Shown one piece after another: positions 40,264-48,659 of a stretch of DNA of 56,575 nucleotides (within the stretch, counting starts at the first letter, position 1; every line of letters begins with the position of its first letter). The notes under the pieces were generated by a model. The model was not told the DNA's origin. It made no database searches and worked only from the letters and a program-made list of their open reading frames with translations. This DNA is from an uncultured Lachnospiraceae bacterium (GTDB lineage: Bacteria > Bacillota > Clostridia > Lachnospirales > Lachnospiraceae): NCBI GenBank assembly GCA_934317005.1, contig CAKREB010000020.1, positions 1-56,575 of the forward strand, in the 5' to 3' direction. Both the position numbers and the translations under genes were made by a program.

Positions 40264-42030
40264 ATGAAGATTAACTTACAAAAAGTACTATTTCACACAT
40301 TGACAAATCAAAATGGAGAAGTTTCTTATTACGGAGAAGTATATCTGAAAAAAAGCAGTAACTGGGTGAGCAGTGAGCCGGTTGCTTTTGCGTGGAATCT
40401 GATAAAGCTTCGTTTTCACTACGGCATTTTAAAAAGCAAAAAGCCGTTGAAGTTAAAAGGAACAAAGGATCAGAACATTCATCTGAATTATCACAGACTC
40501 AAGCTGAGCCAGAGCCTGAAAGGGCTGTTAGATTATAAACATGTGATCACAGATGTTTTGGGGAGTCTTTTACAATCAACTTTTTCTGAGGAAACGCTTT
40601 TTAGGCAGCTTGAAAAAGAGTTTGGAATCAAAGGATTTGCTGCAATGCGGAAAAAGTATCAGAATACCTGTGTTCCGATCAAACGAATCTATCAAAAGCT
40701 GGAGAAAAAGCTTCAGGTTACATTATCTCCGGAAAGGGAAATGGAATTAGCAGCCCATGCCATGATCTTAAATCCCTTTGTGTTAGAAACATTAGACGCA
40801 GCGGCTGCAAATTATATTAAAGTTACGGGGATCATTGACAGCTGCTATCCAAGAGAATTTTTTGAGGAAGCTTTTAGAAAATGGAAGATTCACTGTATTA
40901 CAGACTTAGTAATTACATCAGAGAAACAAAAAAGAGCCTCTCAATTAGTGACAGAATATGTACGGAAATATAAAAAGCAGGAAAAGGGATATGAAAAAAG
41001 GGTGCGTATTTTTGCATCGGACTATAAACAATATATCTTAAAGCAGAGAAGGAAATGGAATACGGCAACGTATTATCCGGTGCCGGAACAGTTTCTAAGC
41101 CGAAACGCACTTCCACATTTTGAAAAGGCATATGGAACATTTTATCAGAGAGTGGAAGGAATTTTAAATTATAGCAGACCACTTACAAGAAGTGAGGAAT
41201 ATCAGACGGCATCTTTATATTTAGCACCGGCTGCCTATGAGTTTCTGCGTCGGATATCAGAAATGGCAGGCGGTAAAAAAGTCGCATTTTTAGGAAGCAG
41301 CAGACACTTTTTGGTAGAACTTTTTCAAAAGTATTTTGGAGAGGCATCTACGATTGAATGGTCGTATCTGGCAGGAAATCAGCCAAAAGAGCCTGATGAT
41401 TGGAAAGATATTTTTATGAAGATGCCATTTCTTCAAAAAATATCGGCTGACCGTATTGCAGCAGGCTTTGACTTTACGGCACCTGATTACAAACTGGAGC
41501 GTGTGCAGGGTGATTTTATATCCGGCTGGAAAGAAAGTGCCGCAAAGCGGTCTGACTGGCAGGAGGGGACAGAAAGCTATCTAAACAGCCTTTTTCCAAA
41601 AGATCAGCCTGTTTTGGTAGTTGATCTGACAGAAAACAGCATGGGAAGTGAAAGCTTTTATCGGAAGCTGAAAGAATATGGTGTGACAGGGGAATATACT
41701 TCTTTTTCCTTTTGCAGGATGCTGCAGGAAGAAAAGATACCACCTGAACCGGCTAAGCGTGTAGAGGCACTGTTTCATAGTATTTTACAGATAGAACTTC
41801 CGGTTTTACTAAGGATTGGATTAGATCAGATTTCATTTGCACAGCCATATATGCTGCCAACAGGAGAAAAAGAAAAGCTATATTGTGGAATGGACGAATA
41901 TTTTCGAGTGGTACAGACTATGATGGCTGATCAAAACAGGATTCCAAATATTTCGGTGAGAGAGATCGAAGCACTTCTTCTGGCAGGAGAGCCATCGATA
42001 CAACAGTTGCAAAGGAGGCTTATAGAATGA
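40264..42030 (+). CDS. Large protein with a degenerate HAD-like domain, first gene of the surface-sugar operon
   Basis: A 588-residue soluble protein. Residues 85-265 follow the layout of the HAD-like domain found in large glycan-locus proteins: HVITDVLGSLL in place of DIFDTLL, IYQKLEKKLQVTLSPEREME, LDAAAANYIKVTGIIDSCYP in place of VSDMYL-type motif II. The second catalytic Asp (DxD) is missing, so phosphatase activity is unlikely. Residues 330-588 form a second domain I do not recognise (GGKKVAFLGSSRHFLVELFQ). It overlaps the next gene by four bases, so the two proteins may form a complex. GAAGGGG precedes the ATG. Confidence 0.6.
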   Translation: MKINLQKVLFHTLTNQNGEVSYYGEVYLKKSSNWVSSEPVAFAWNLIKLRFHYGILKSKKPLKLKGTKDQNIHLNYHRLKLSQSLKGLLDYKHVITDVLGSLLQSTFSEETLFRQLEKEFGIKGFAAMRKKYQNTCVPIKRIYQKLEKKLQVTLSPEREMELAAHAMILNPFVLETLDAAAANYIKVTGIIDSCYPREFFEEAFRKWKIHCITDLVITSEKQKRASQLVTEYVRKYKKQEKGYEKRVRIFASDYKQYILKQRRKWNTATYYPVPEQFLSRNALPHFEKAYGTFYQRVEGILNYSRPLTRSEEYQTASLYLAPAAYEFLRRISEMAGGKKVAFLGSSRHFLVELFQKYFGEASTIEWSYLAGNQPKEPDDWKDIFMKMPFLQKISADRIAAGFDFTAPDYKLERVQGDFISGWKESAAKRSDWQEGTESYLNSLFPKDQPVLVVDLTENSMGSESFYRKLKEYGVTGEYTSFSFCRMLQEEKIPPEPAKRVEALFHSILQIELPVLLRIGLDQISFAQPYMLPTGEKEKLYCGMDEYFRVVQTMMADQNRIPNISVREIEALLLAGEPSIQQLQRRLIE

Positions 42031-43670
42031 TCTTATATCACGGTTCAACAGCATATCATATTTTATATTGCATCATCCACAAGGTAGCATATCATCCAAA
42101 TGACAAGGCAGTGTTGATGATGACAGAGTATTTGGCACCGGCAGAAGAACTTAGGGTGTTTATTGAAAAGATTAGAAAAAGAGGCTGGTTTGAGGAGATT
42201 CTGGTCGTGCCGGAAGCACGTTTCCGCCGCAGTGTAGGACAGAAGCTGACAGAGCGAAGTGAAGTAGAAGAAATCGAGAACACGATCGCAAAGATGAATG
42301 AACTGCTGTTAGAATGGTATCCGTCCGGATTTGAACAGTTTGAAGATATTTATCTGGCAGCAGATCAGTGGTCTGTTGGTGTGTATCTGCTAAGCCACAA
42401 GATTCCATATTATTATATGGAAGATGCCAGTGGTTTGCTGGGAGATGAGGGAAGATACTTAAAGTTAGTACAGGAAACCAATCCACAGAATTATCTGCTT
42501 TGTGAATATTTGCAGGGAGCCGGCAGAAATCCGGTTGTAAAAGGAAAGCTCTGTGATCTCAATAATCAGCCGGAGGGCTTTTATGATGAGAAAGCTATTG
42601 ACTATTCTATCTATAAAACGATGTGTCAGTTAGAGGAAGAAACGAGAATGCAGATTGTAACTCTGTATGGAGGACAGATGCTTTCTATGCCGGAAAATCA
42701 GAGGACAACTGTGTTTTTAACGCAGTATTTTAACAATCTAAAGATTCGTGATGTGGCAATTCAAAGGAAAATGACAGAGCTTTTGGTGGATTACTTTGCA
42801 AAAGACAGTCACCTGATCATAAAACCACATCCGAAAGACCGTTATATACCGTATGAAACGATCTTTTCCGGTTGCACGGTGGTGCAGCGGGCAATTCCGT
42901 CTGAACTTCTGCCATTTATGCTTCCTGGGGAGGCAGAGCAGGTGATCACACCAAACTCAACCTCGATTGGCGGTATGCGCCATAGTTGTCGTGATGTGTA
43001 TCTGTTTGGAGAAGAGGTAGAGGTGCACTATGAAAGGCTGCATCTTTATTATGTGGCGGCACGGATCTTAGAAGCTGTGTACTGTGGTCAGAAGGTGTGT
43101 TATCCGAATGCAAATGCGCTCTTTTTGCAAAACTTTTTAAAGCAGTTACCGGTAGACAGTCTGCAACAGACCTGCTGCAGAGAAAGACTGTGGGTGGATG
43201 CCGGAAGAGGATATCAGCTTTTAGATGAAAACGCGGAACAGTTTGCTACAGAGGACAGCATTATCTTTTTGGAAGTGGAAGACCACGATACCCTGTTCTG
43301 GATACCCTGGATTAGAAAAGAGTATCTGGTGTGCATAAATGTGACGGTACAGGAAAGCAGAGGAAGCCGTACCCATCGGATATGGTTTTATTCAAAGGAG
43401 AAAAAATTACGAAAGCAGGTGATGCAGATGACATTAGATAAGAACTTAGAAAATGCGCAGGTACAGTTAAAGGTGCGGCCATCCGAAGTGACGGAAAATA
43501 TGGTTTTGGAAGGAAAGCTTCGGGCAATGGAATATGCTATGCAAAAGAAGGAAAATGAGGGGACAGATCAGGTGCTTAGGCAGGCAGCAGAGCTGATCGA
43601 GCAATACAAAGAGGAAAAATGGATGCGTGAAAAGATGTTAATGCGCGAAGGCGTGTTACCTGTTTCGTAA
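42027..43670 (+). CDS. GT-B glycosyltransferase, sialyltransferase-like (GT52/polyST type)
   Basis: A 547-residue protein. Motifs in order are YYYMEDASGLLGDEG (129-141; compare the D/E-D/E-G motif), TTVFLTQYF, LIIKPHPKD (263-271; HP motif), PSELLPFMLP (291-300) and VITPNSTSIGG (an S/T motif). Bacterial sialyltransferases of GT38, GT52 and GT80 share D/E-D/E-G and HP motifs, and the next gene is a CMP-sugar synthetase, so a CMP-sugar donor is likely. The last 150 residues are a family-specific extension with a coiled-coil-like tail. No signal peptide; it should act at the inner face of the membrane. Confidence 0.65.
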   Translation: MILYHGSTAYHILYCIIHKVAYHPNDKAVLMMTEYLAPAEELRVFIEKIRKRGWFEEILVVPEARFRRSVGQKLTERSEVEEIENTIAKMNELLLEWYPSGFEQFEDIYLAADQWSVGVYLLSHKIPYYYMEDASGLLGDEGRYLKLVQETNPQNYLLCEYLQGAGRNPVVKGKLCDLNNQPEGFYDEKAIDYSIYKTMCQLEEETRMQIVTLYGGQMLSMPENQRTTVFLTQYFNNLKIRDVAIQRKMTELLVDYFAKDSHLIIKPHPKDRYIPYETIFSGCTVVQRAIPSELLPFMLPGEAEQVITPNSTSIGGMRHSCRDVYLFGEEVEVHYERLHLYYVAARILEAVYCGQKVCYPNANALFLQNFLKQLPVDSLQQTCCRERLWVDAGRGYQLLDENAEQFATEDSIIFLEVEDHDTLFWIPWIRKEYLVCINVTVQESRGSRTHRIWFYSKEKKLRKQVMQMTLDKNLENAQVQLKVRPSEVTENMVLEGKLRAMEYAMQKKENEGTDQVLRQAAELIEQYKEEKWMREKMLMREGVLPVS

Positions 43671-43677
43671 AAAAATA

Positions 43678-43710
43678 GCGCAAAAAATGTGCGCAGAAAT
43701 GAGGATTAAA
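43678..43710 (+). promoter_or_regulatory. Leader hairpin and CAGAAATGAGGAT motif (CMP-sugar synthetase)
   Basis: GCGCA (43678-43682) pairs with TGCGC (43690-43694), directly followed by AGAAATGAGGAT and, after four bases, ATG 43711. The same arrangement occurs before queF, purine and aroB genes. Confidence 0.6.
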
Positions 43711-44361
43711 ATGAAAAAAGTAGTTGCGTTTGTACCTGTAAAGTTAAATAATGAGCGCCTTCCCGGAAAAAATACAAAGGCGTTTGATGGTGGAAAGCCG
43801 TTGATTCAATATATCTTAGATACCTTACAGAGTGCAGAAGGGATAGATGAGATTTATGTGTACTGTAGTGATGGAGCAATCTGCGAATATTTGCCGGACA
43901 GAGTGACATATTTGTGCAGAGATAAGAGATTGGACAGCAGTCAGACGCTGATCACAGAGGTGCTGCAGGCATTTGCAAAAGAGGTAGAGGCAGAAACGTA
44001 TGTGTTGGCGCATGCTACCGCTCCATTTTTATCAAAGGAGTCGGTTGAGGCAGGAATACGGGCTGTGACAGAACAGGGGTATGATTCTGCGACAACAGTG
44101 ACACCTTGTCATGATTTCTTATGGAAGGATGGCAGACCATTTAATTATGATGTAAAGCATATTCCGCGTACACAGGATCTGGATGAGATGTTTGTCGAAA
44201 CAACGGGACTTTATGTTTATACCAGAGATCTGATCGTAGAAAACGGACGAAGGATCGGAGAAAAACCATATATGATCAAGGTTAGCCGCGAAGAAGCCAT
44301 TGATATCAATGAGCCGTTTGATTTTATGGTGGCAAATGCATGGTTTCAGCAAAAACGATAA
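43711..44361 (+). CDS. CMP-sugar synthetase (acylneuraminate cytidylyltransferase family)
   Basis: A 216-residue nucleotidyltransferase: VVAFVPVKLNNERLPGKNTK (signature for CTP binding), PLIQYILDTLQSAEGIDEIY, AHATAPFLSKESVEAGIRAV and a C-terminal EEAIDINEPFDF. This is the CMP-NeuAc/CMP-Kdo synthetase type, which activates a 2-keto sugar acid with CTP. The signature has LNNERLP where NeuA usually has R-gSK-ip, so the sugar may differ from Neu5Ac. No NeuB or NeuC gene is nearby. Confidence 0.82.
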   Translation: MKKVVAFVPVKLNNERLPGKNTKAFDGGKPLIQYILDTLQSAEGIDEIYVYCSDGAICEYLPDRVTYLCRDKRLDSSQTLITEVLQAFAKEVEAETYVLAHATAPFLSKESVEAGIRAVTEQGYDSATTVTPCHDFLWKDGRPFNYDVKHIPRTQDLDEMFVETTGLYVYTRDLIVENGRRIGEKPYMIKVSREEAIDINEPFDFMVANAWFQQKR

Positions 44362-44392
44362 CAAAGGATATCTGTAAGAAAGAGAGAAAAGC

Positions 44393-45976
44393 ATGGGTAA
44401 AGTAAATTTATTAGACTGTACATTGCGTGATGGTGGATATATCAATCAATGGCATTTTGGAAAAGAAACGATCAGCGGAATCTTAGAAAGACTTTCGATG
44501 GCTGAATTAGATATTATAGAATGTGGCTTTCTGACTGAAAAAGTAAAGGATGAGGATTACACATTATTTGCGGATGTGCGTAAGCTTAAGGAGTATATTA
44601 AAACCCCCAATCCAAATACTCTTTATGTGGCAATGATCGCTATCGGGGAAAAGGAGATCAATCCGGAAAAGCTTTGTAAGGCAAGTGAAACGATCATTGG
44701 GGGCATCCGGCTGACTTTTCATATGTCAGAGTTAAAGAAAGCGATGGAATGGGCTGCTATCATTATGAAAAAAGGGTACAAGCTTTTTATGCAGCCGGTC
44801 GGTTCGGCAAGCTATGATGACAGTTGTATTTTGGAACTGGTCAAGAAAGCCAATCATTTAAAACCGTATGCTTTTTATATCGTGGATACTCTGGGAGCTA
44901 TGACAGAGAAGGATATGTTACATATGTTGCATATCGTTGACAAGAATCTGGATGAATCCATTCGTCTGGGATTTCATTCCCATAACAATCTGCAGATGTC
45001 TTTTTCCAATGCGCAGAGAATGCTGACATTTGGTTTTGAGAGAGATATTATCATTGACTGCTCTGTATATGGTATGGGAAGAGGTGCAGGAAACCTGTGT
45101 ACAGAGCTGATGGTAGATTATCTGCGAAAGGACGGCAACAAAAAATATGATGTTGTGCCGATCCTAGAGATTGTAGATAACTATCTGATGCCTATTTATC
45201 TACAGCATCAGTGGGGATATTCCGTGGCGTATTTTCTGGCTTCTTCTGCTCGGTGTCATCCGAATTATATTTCTTACTTTTTGGGAAAACAAAATATTCA
45301 GGTGCGTACGATCAGCAGTCTGTTAAAACAGATTCCGGAAAACAAAAGACTGATCTATCATCCGGAGGTGATTGAGCAGATTTACCGAAGCTATCAGGAT
45401 CATGGTGTTGCAGACAGGGAAGAGATCTTACAGCTACGCAAACAGCTAAAGGGAAAGAAGATTTTGGTGCTTGGTGCAGGAAAAACACTACACAGCAAGC
45501 AGAAAACGATTCAAAAATATGTGCAAAAGCATCATCCATATGTTATTGCGATCAATTTTATCCCACAGCTTCCGGTGGATATGGTATTTGTGGCAAATCA
45601 GAAGCGTTACGAGCTGTTTAAGGATCATTTTGATATAGAACATACGATATTTGCGTCCAATATCGAAGGACTGCCGGAGGATGCGAGGGTAGTCAATTAT
45701 TCTGACCTTCTCAATGATAAAGAGTATGTTTTTGACAGTTCCGGAATGATGCTTTTGAAGCTGTTGATCCGTGCAAAGGTAAAGGAAGTGGCACTTGCCG
45801 GTTTTGATGGTTTTAAGAGAAACTATCTGGATAACTACTGTGATAAACGTTTTTGGCATCAGGAGGAGGAAAAGACGATTCGCAGCAAGAACATGCAGAT
45901 GAGAGAACTGATCAAAGCAATGCGAAAGGAAATAGGGATTCAGTTTATTACACCTAGTAAATATGATGAAAAATAG
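44393..45976 (+). CDS. DRE-TIM aldolase fused to a Rossmann/MptE-like domain
   Basis: A 527-residue fusion. Residues 1-275 are an HMGL-like aldolase barrel: LLDCTLRDGGYINQWHFG (metal/pyruvate site), GFLTEKV, and HSHNNLQMSFSNA with the conserved His pair. Residues 350-527 form a second domain starting KKILVLGAGKTLHSKQKTIQ and including VALAGFDGFKRNY, which resembles the MptE/DUF115 type seen in glycan loci. The barrel would add or remove a pyruvate-type unit; beside a CMP-sugar synthetase it could form the 2-keto sugar acid. GAGAGAAAAGC precedes the ATG. It overlaps the next gene by 14 bases. Confidence 0.75.
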   Translation: MGKVNLLDCTLRDGGYINQWHFGKETISGILERLSMAELDIIECGFLTEKVKDEDYTLFADVRKLKEYIKTPNPNTLYVAMIAIGEKEINPEKLCKASETIIGGIRLTFHMSELKKAMEWAAIIMKKGYKLFMQPVGSASYDDSCILELVKKANHLKPYAFYIVDTLGAMTEKDMLHMLHIVDKNLDESIRLGFHSHNNLQMSFSNAQRMLTFGFERDIIIDCSVYGMGRGAGNLCTELMVDYLRKDGNKKYDVVPILEIVDNYLMPIYLQHQWGYSVAYFLASSARCHPNYISYFLGKQNIQVRTISSLLKQIPENKRLIYHPEVIEQIYRSYQDHGVADREEILQLRKQLKGKKILVLGAGKTLHSKQKTIQKYVQKHHPYVIAINFIPQLPVDMVFVANQKRYELFKDHFDIEHTIFASNIEGLPEDARVVNYSDLLNDKEYVFDSSGMMLLKLLIRAKVKEVALAGFDGFKRNYLDNYCDKRFWHQEEEKTIRSKNMQMRELIKAMRKEIGIQFITPSKYDEK

Positions 45977-46793
45977 GATTCAAATGGCAGCATTTGATCT
46001 GGATGGCACATGTCTGGATTCAAAGGGAAGGCTGTCTGACAGAACGAGGGAAGTTTTGGAGAGGGCAGGAAAGCAGGGGATCTGTCTGGTTATTGCAACC
46101 GGAAGACCATTGAGCGGCATTCCAAAAGAACTGTGGAAGGTGGATGGAATGTGCTATATGATCGCACTAAATGGATCAAGAATATATGATGTCAAGGCTC
46201 AGAAAACGATTTTTGTGCAGGGGTTAAACAAGGCCTGCCTGAAAAAAACAGCCCAAATCGTTCAAAAGCATAGGGTGTTAGCAGACTTTTTTGCAGGTGA
46301 TCAGGGATATTGCGAGAAAAAGGTATATCAGCAGGCAGAACAATTTTTGACAGATACGCACTTTTGTTCGTATTATCTTCAGACCAGAACTCCGGTGGAG
46401 GATTTATGGCAACGGGATCTTGCAGCGTATGAGCCGGTAGAAAAGATCAATCTGTTTTTTGATGATCTTGCAGAGAAGGCGCAGGTACAAAAGGAGCTTT
46501 TGGGACTGGAGGATACAAAGGTATGCTCCGGTATGGAATACAACTTAGAGCTGAATCACTGTGAAGTTAATAAGGGCAATGCGATTAAAAGGCTTGCCGG
46601 AAAGATGCAGATTCCGCGCGAAGAAATCTTTGGATGCGGGGATGGCGGAAATGATATTGAATTGCTGCAGGCAGCAGGCGTTGGTGTCGCGATGGGAAAT
46701 GCAAAAGAGGCAGTTAAAAAAGTAGCCGATTTTGTCACAGCGGGCAATGATGAGGATGGCGCAGCGGCGTCATTAGAAAAATATCTGGGATAA
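45963..46793 (+). CDS. Cof-type HAD hydrolase (sugar-phosphatase-like)
   Basis: A 276-residue HAD phosphatase with all motifs: AAFDLDGTCLD (nucleophile Asp), VIATGRPLSGIP, a C2-type cap, and FGCGDGGNDIELLQAAGVGVAMGNA (split here: GCGDGGND carries motif IV). It removes phosphate from small sugar phosphates or cofactors. In this operon it may act on a phosphorylated sugar intermediate, like the phosphatases of nonulosonate pathways. It starts inside the aldolase gene, so the two are coupled. Confidence 0.9.
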   Translation: MMKNRIQMAAFDLDGTCLDSKGRLSDRTREVLERAGKQGICLVIATGRPLSGIPKELWKVDGMCYMIALNGSRIYDVKAQKTIFVQGLNKACLKKTAQIVQKHRVLADFFAGDQGYCEKKVYQQAEQFLTDTHFCSYYLQTRTPVEDLWQRDLAAYEPVEKINLFFDDLAEKAQVQKELLGLEDTKVCSGMEYNLELNHCEVNKGNAIKRLAGKMQIPREEIFGCGDGGNDIELLQAAGVGVAMGNAKEAVKKVADFVTAGNDEDGAAASLEKYLG

Positions 46794-46804
46794 AAAAGAG
46801 AGAA

Positions 46805-46880
46805 TAGAATGTGCTGGCAAGAGTCGCTTTGCGAGTCTTGTTGGTATCCTGCTGCCATAACAGCAATTTTCTATAGCTTA
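46805..46880 (-). repeat. R element, reverse-oriented copy
   Basis: Read on the minus strand: TATAGAAAATTGCTG, then GGATACCAACAAGA, then a hairpin CAAGACTCGC AAA GCGACTCTTG, then CCAGCAC. Order and core match the + strand copies, but the stem has another sequence that still pairs (one mismatch), which supports an RNA structure. Confidence 0.6.
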
Positions 46881-46932
46881 AAAAGGTCAGTAAAAAAATG
46901 AGATTTTTCTTGTTTTTTCGCTGACCTTTTTT
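46880..46932. terminator. Bidirectional terminator after the surface-sugar operon
   Basis: AAAAAGGTCAG (46880-46890) pairs with CTGACCTTTTT (46921-46931), with A-rich and T-rich tracts inside and outside. It ends the operon on the + strand and the R element on the other. Confidence 0.8.
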
Positions 46933-47006
46933 GGTATGTATCATAGATGTGAACAGTAGTATGTAGCAAAATTCATGTAAAAATTGCTATATTTTTCCGT
47001 AGAATT

Positions 47007-47016
47007 TTGCTATAAT
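47007..47016 (+). promoter_or_regulatory. Extended -10 promoter of the glycosidase-fold gene
   Basis: TTGC TATAAT with TG one base before the hexamer (extended -10). No good -35 is seen. It lies about 100 bases before ATG 47117. The leader also has AGAAATGAGGAA just before the start, a weaker form of the shared motif. Confidence 0.6.
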
Positions 47017-47116
47017 ATAGCGTAAAGTAATAAAAAGAGAGTCTGTGCCTGGCGTGCTTGGCATAGCTGCATTATATTTTTAAAAGATTAAAAAGTACGT
47101 AGAAATGAGGAATATT

Positions 47117-48577
47117 ATGGCAAAAGATGGGAACCGTGTACATAAAATTCTTTTAAAACCGGCAAAGTGCGGTTTAGACTTAGGTGATGGAAGCGAGAGA
47201 GCAGAATATGTAAATCAGGATTATATTTTACATACACTTGGAAGACCACATCGCAACATCAATATTATGTATACATATTATCCAAAAGATAAGGAATGGC
47301 CACAGAGGATCAGTGAGGCATGCAAGGATATGGAGATTCATTTTCAGTGGGATTATCCATATGATGATTACTTTCCATATGAAGGTGGCATAGGTGGAAA
47401 TACAGAGGGACAGCCGTTTGAGCAGATGCGTGATATCAGACGTCATGGTCAGGATGTTACGCTGACTTTGACGATTGACTGTTCGCTTTCCGATGAATAT
47501 CTTAGAAGTATTGCAAGAGATTTACGTCCGTTTGGAAGGATGCGGCTTCGTATCAACCATGAATGTGATGGAGACTGGTTTACTCACAATCAGAGATATT
47601 CCTATCAGGAAATTGGTGATTTCTTTGTACGGTTTGCTACGATTCTTAAGGAAGAGGCACCTAATATTTCTACGGTATTTTGTGCGGGAGCTGTAAAGGA
47701 GTTAGACAATCCGGACAGTGAAGTAGGTCATGAAAAGGAATTTACCAAAGCGTACCAGACAGCGGATGTCTGGTCTATGGACTGCTATCTGGCGCTGCAC
47801 TATGGATGGCCGTTTGATATTTGTGAGAAGGGCTCTGATTCCTACGCAGTGACACCGATGGAAGTCTTTTATAAGAGATTAGAGCAGTCATCAAAACGTT
47901 TTACCATGCTAAATCATGGAGAGAAAAGAAAGCTTGTTGTGTCAGAGTTTAATACAGATGGTGATGTGACAGGACCATTACATCAGGCAGAGAGCATTAA
48001 GCGTTTTGTCAACCGGTTAAAGGAAGGACATGCAGAGGAATGGTTTGATGGATTTTCCATGTATCAGTTCCGTGATCGTGGAAGACTTGGTCTTGAGATT
48101 GAAGATCCGAACAACAGTGCGGTAGGTATTCCACAGCCATTATTAAAGGAATATAAAGAGATCATGGCAGATGAATATTTCATGCCACAGATAGAAGAAA
48201 AAGAGGAAATTGCTTTTCCGGCTGTGCTTCGCTGGGGCGGTGCAGAGGATGCGGAAGGAATTGCCTTTGATATTACACTGGACAAAAATCCAGAGTTTTT
48301 TGAGATGGAATTTGAAGAGGATCTGAATCTGATGATCAAGGTCAATGACCGCTGGTTCTATAAAGCACCGGCAACCAAAAGAATTGATCTGATGCCGGCA
48401 TTTTTTGATGCTTTAGAGGAAAAAGAGCAGAAGGTTTCCATCAGCATATTTGCACCACCTGCGATGGGAGAAAATGACGAATCGCAGGGAGAAGACTGGT
48501 TAGAAAACTATTATTGTACGATTCAGAAGCTGCCAAAGCTTCGCATCCGCTATGAGGCAGTAGAGCAGGTGCAGTAA
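47117..48577 (+). CDS. Cytosolic glycosidase-fold (TIM-barrel, GH26/clan-A-like) protein
   Basis: A 486-residue protein without signal peptide. Residues 45-340 look like a clan-A TIM barrel: RMRLRINHECDGDWFTHNQR with a candidate acid Glu149, FCAGAVKE, WSMDCYLALHYGWPFDI, and LVVSEFNTDGD with a candidate nucleophile Glu277. The C-terminal 130 residues are an acidic beta-rich region (DAEGIAFDITLDKNPEFFEM). I cannot assign a GH family or substrate with confidence. It stands alone with its own promoter next to the surface-sugar operon and could act on an intracellular glycan or glycolipid precursor. Confidence 0.6.
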   Translation: MAKDGNRVHKILLKPAKCGLDLGDGSERAEYVNQDYILHTLGRPHRNINIMYTYYPKDKEWPQRISEACKDMEIHFQWDYPYDDYFPYEGGIGGNTEGQPFEQMRDIRRHGQDVTLTLTIDCSLSDEYLRSIARDLRPFGRMRLRINHECDGDWFTHNQRYSYQEIGDFFVRFATILKEEAPNISTVFCAGAVKELDNPDSEVGHEKEFTKAYQTADVWSMDCYLALHYGWPFDICEKGSDSYAVTPMEVFYKRLEQSSKRFTMLNHGEKRKLVVSEFNTDGDVTGPLHQAESIKRFVNRLKEGHAEEWFDGFSMYQFRDRGRLGLEIEDPNNSAVGIPQPLLKEYKEIMADEYFMPQIEEKEEIAFPAVLRWGGAEDAEGIAFDITLDKNPEFFEMEFEEDLNLMIKVNDRWFYKAPATKRIDLMPAFFDALEEKEQKVSISIFAPPAMGENDESQGEDWLENYYCTIQKLPKLRIRYEAVEQVQ

Positions 48578-48659
48578 TTGGATAAGAGCAGGAAATAGAA
48601 AGAGAAAAAGTGGAATTGGAAATAATCAGACATACAGAGAAGGAGGCATATGTAGGATT

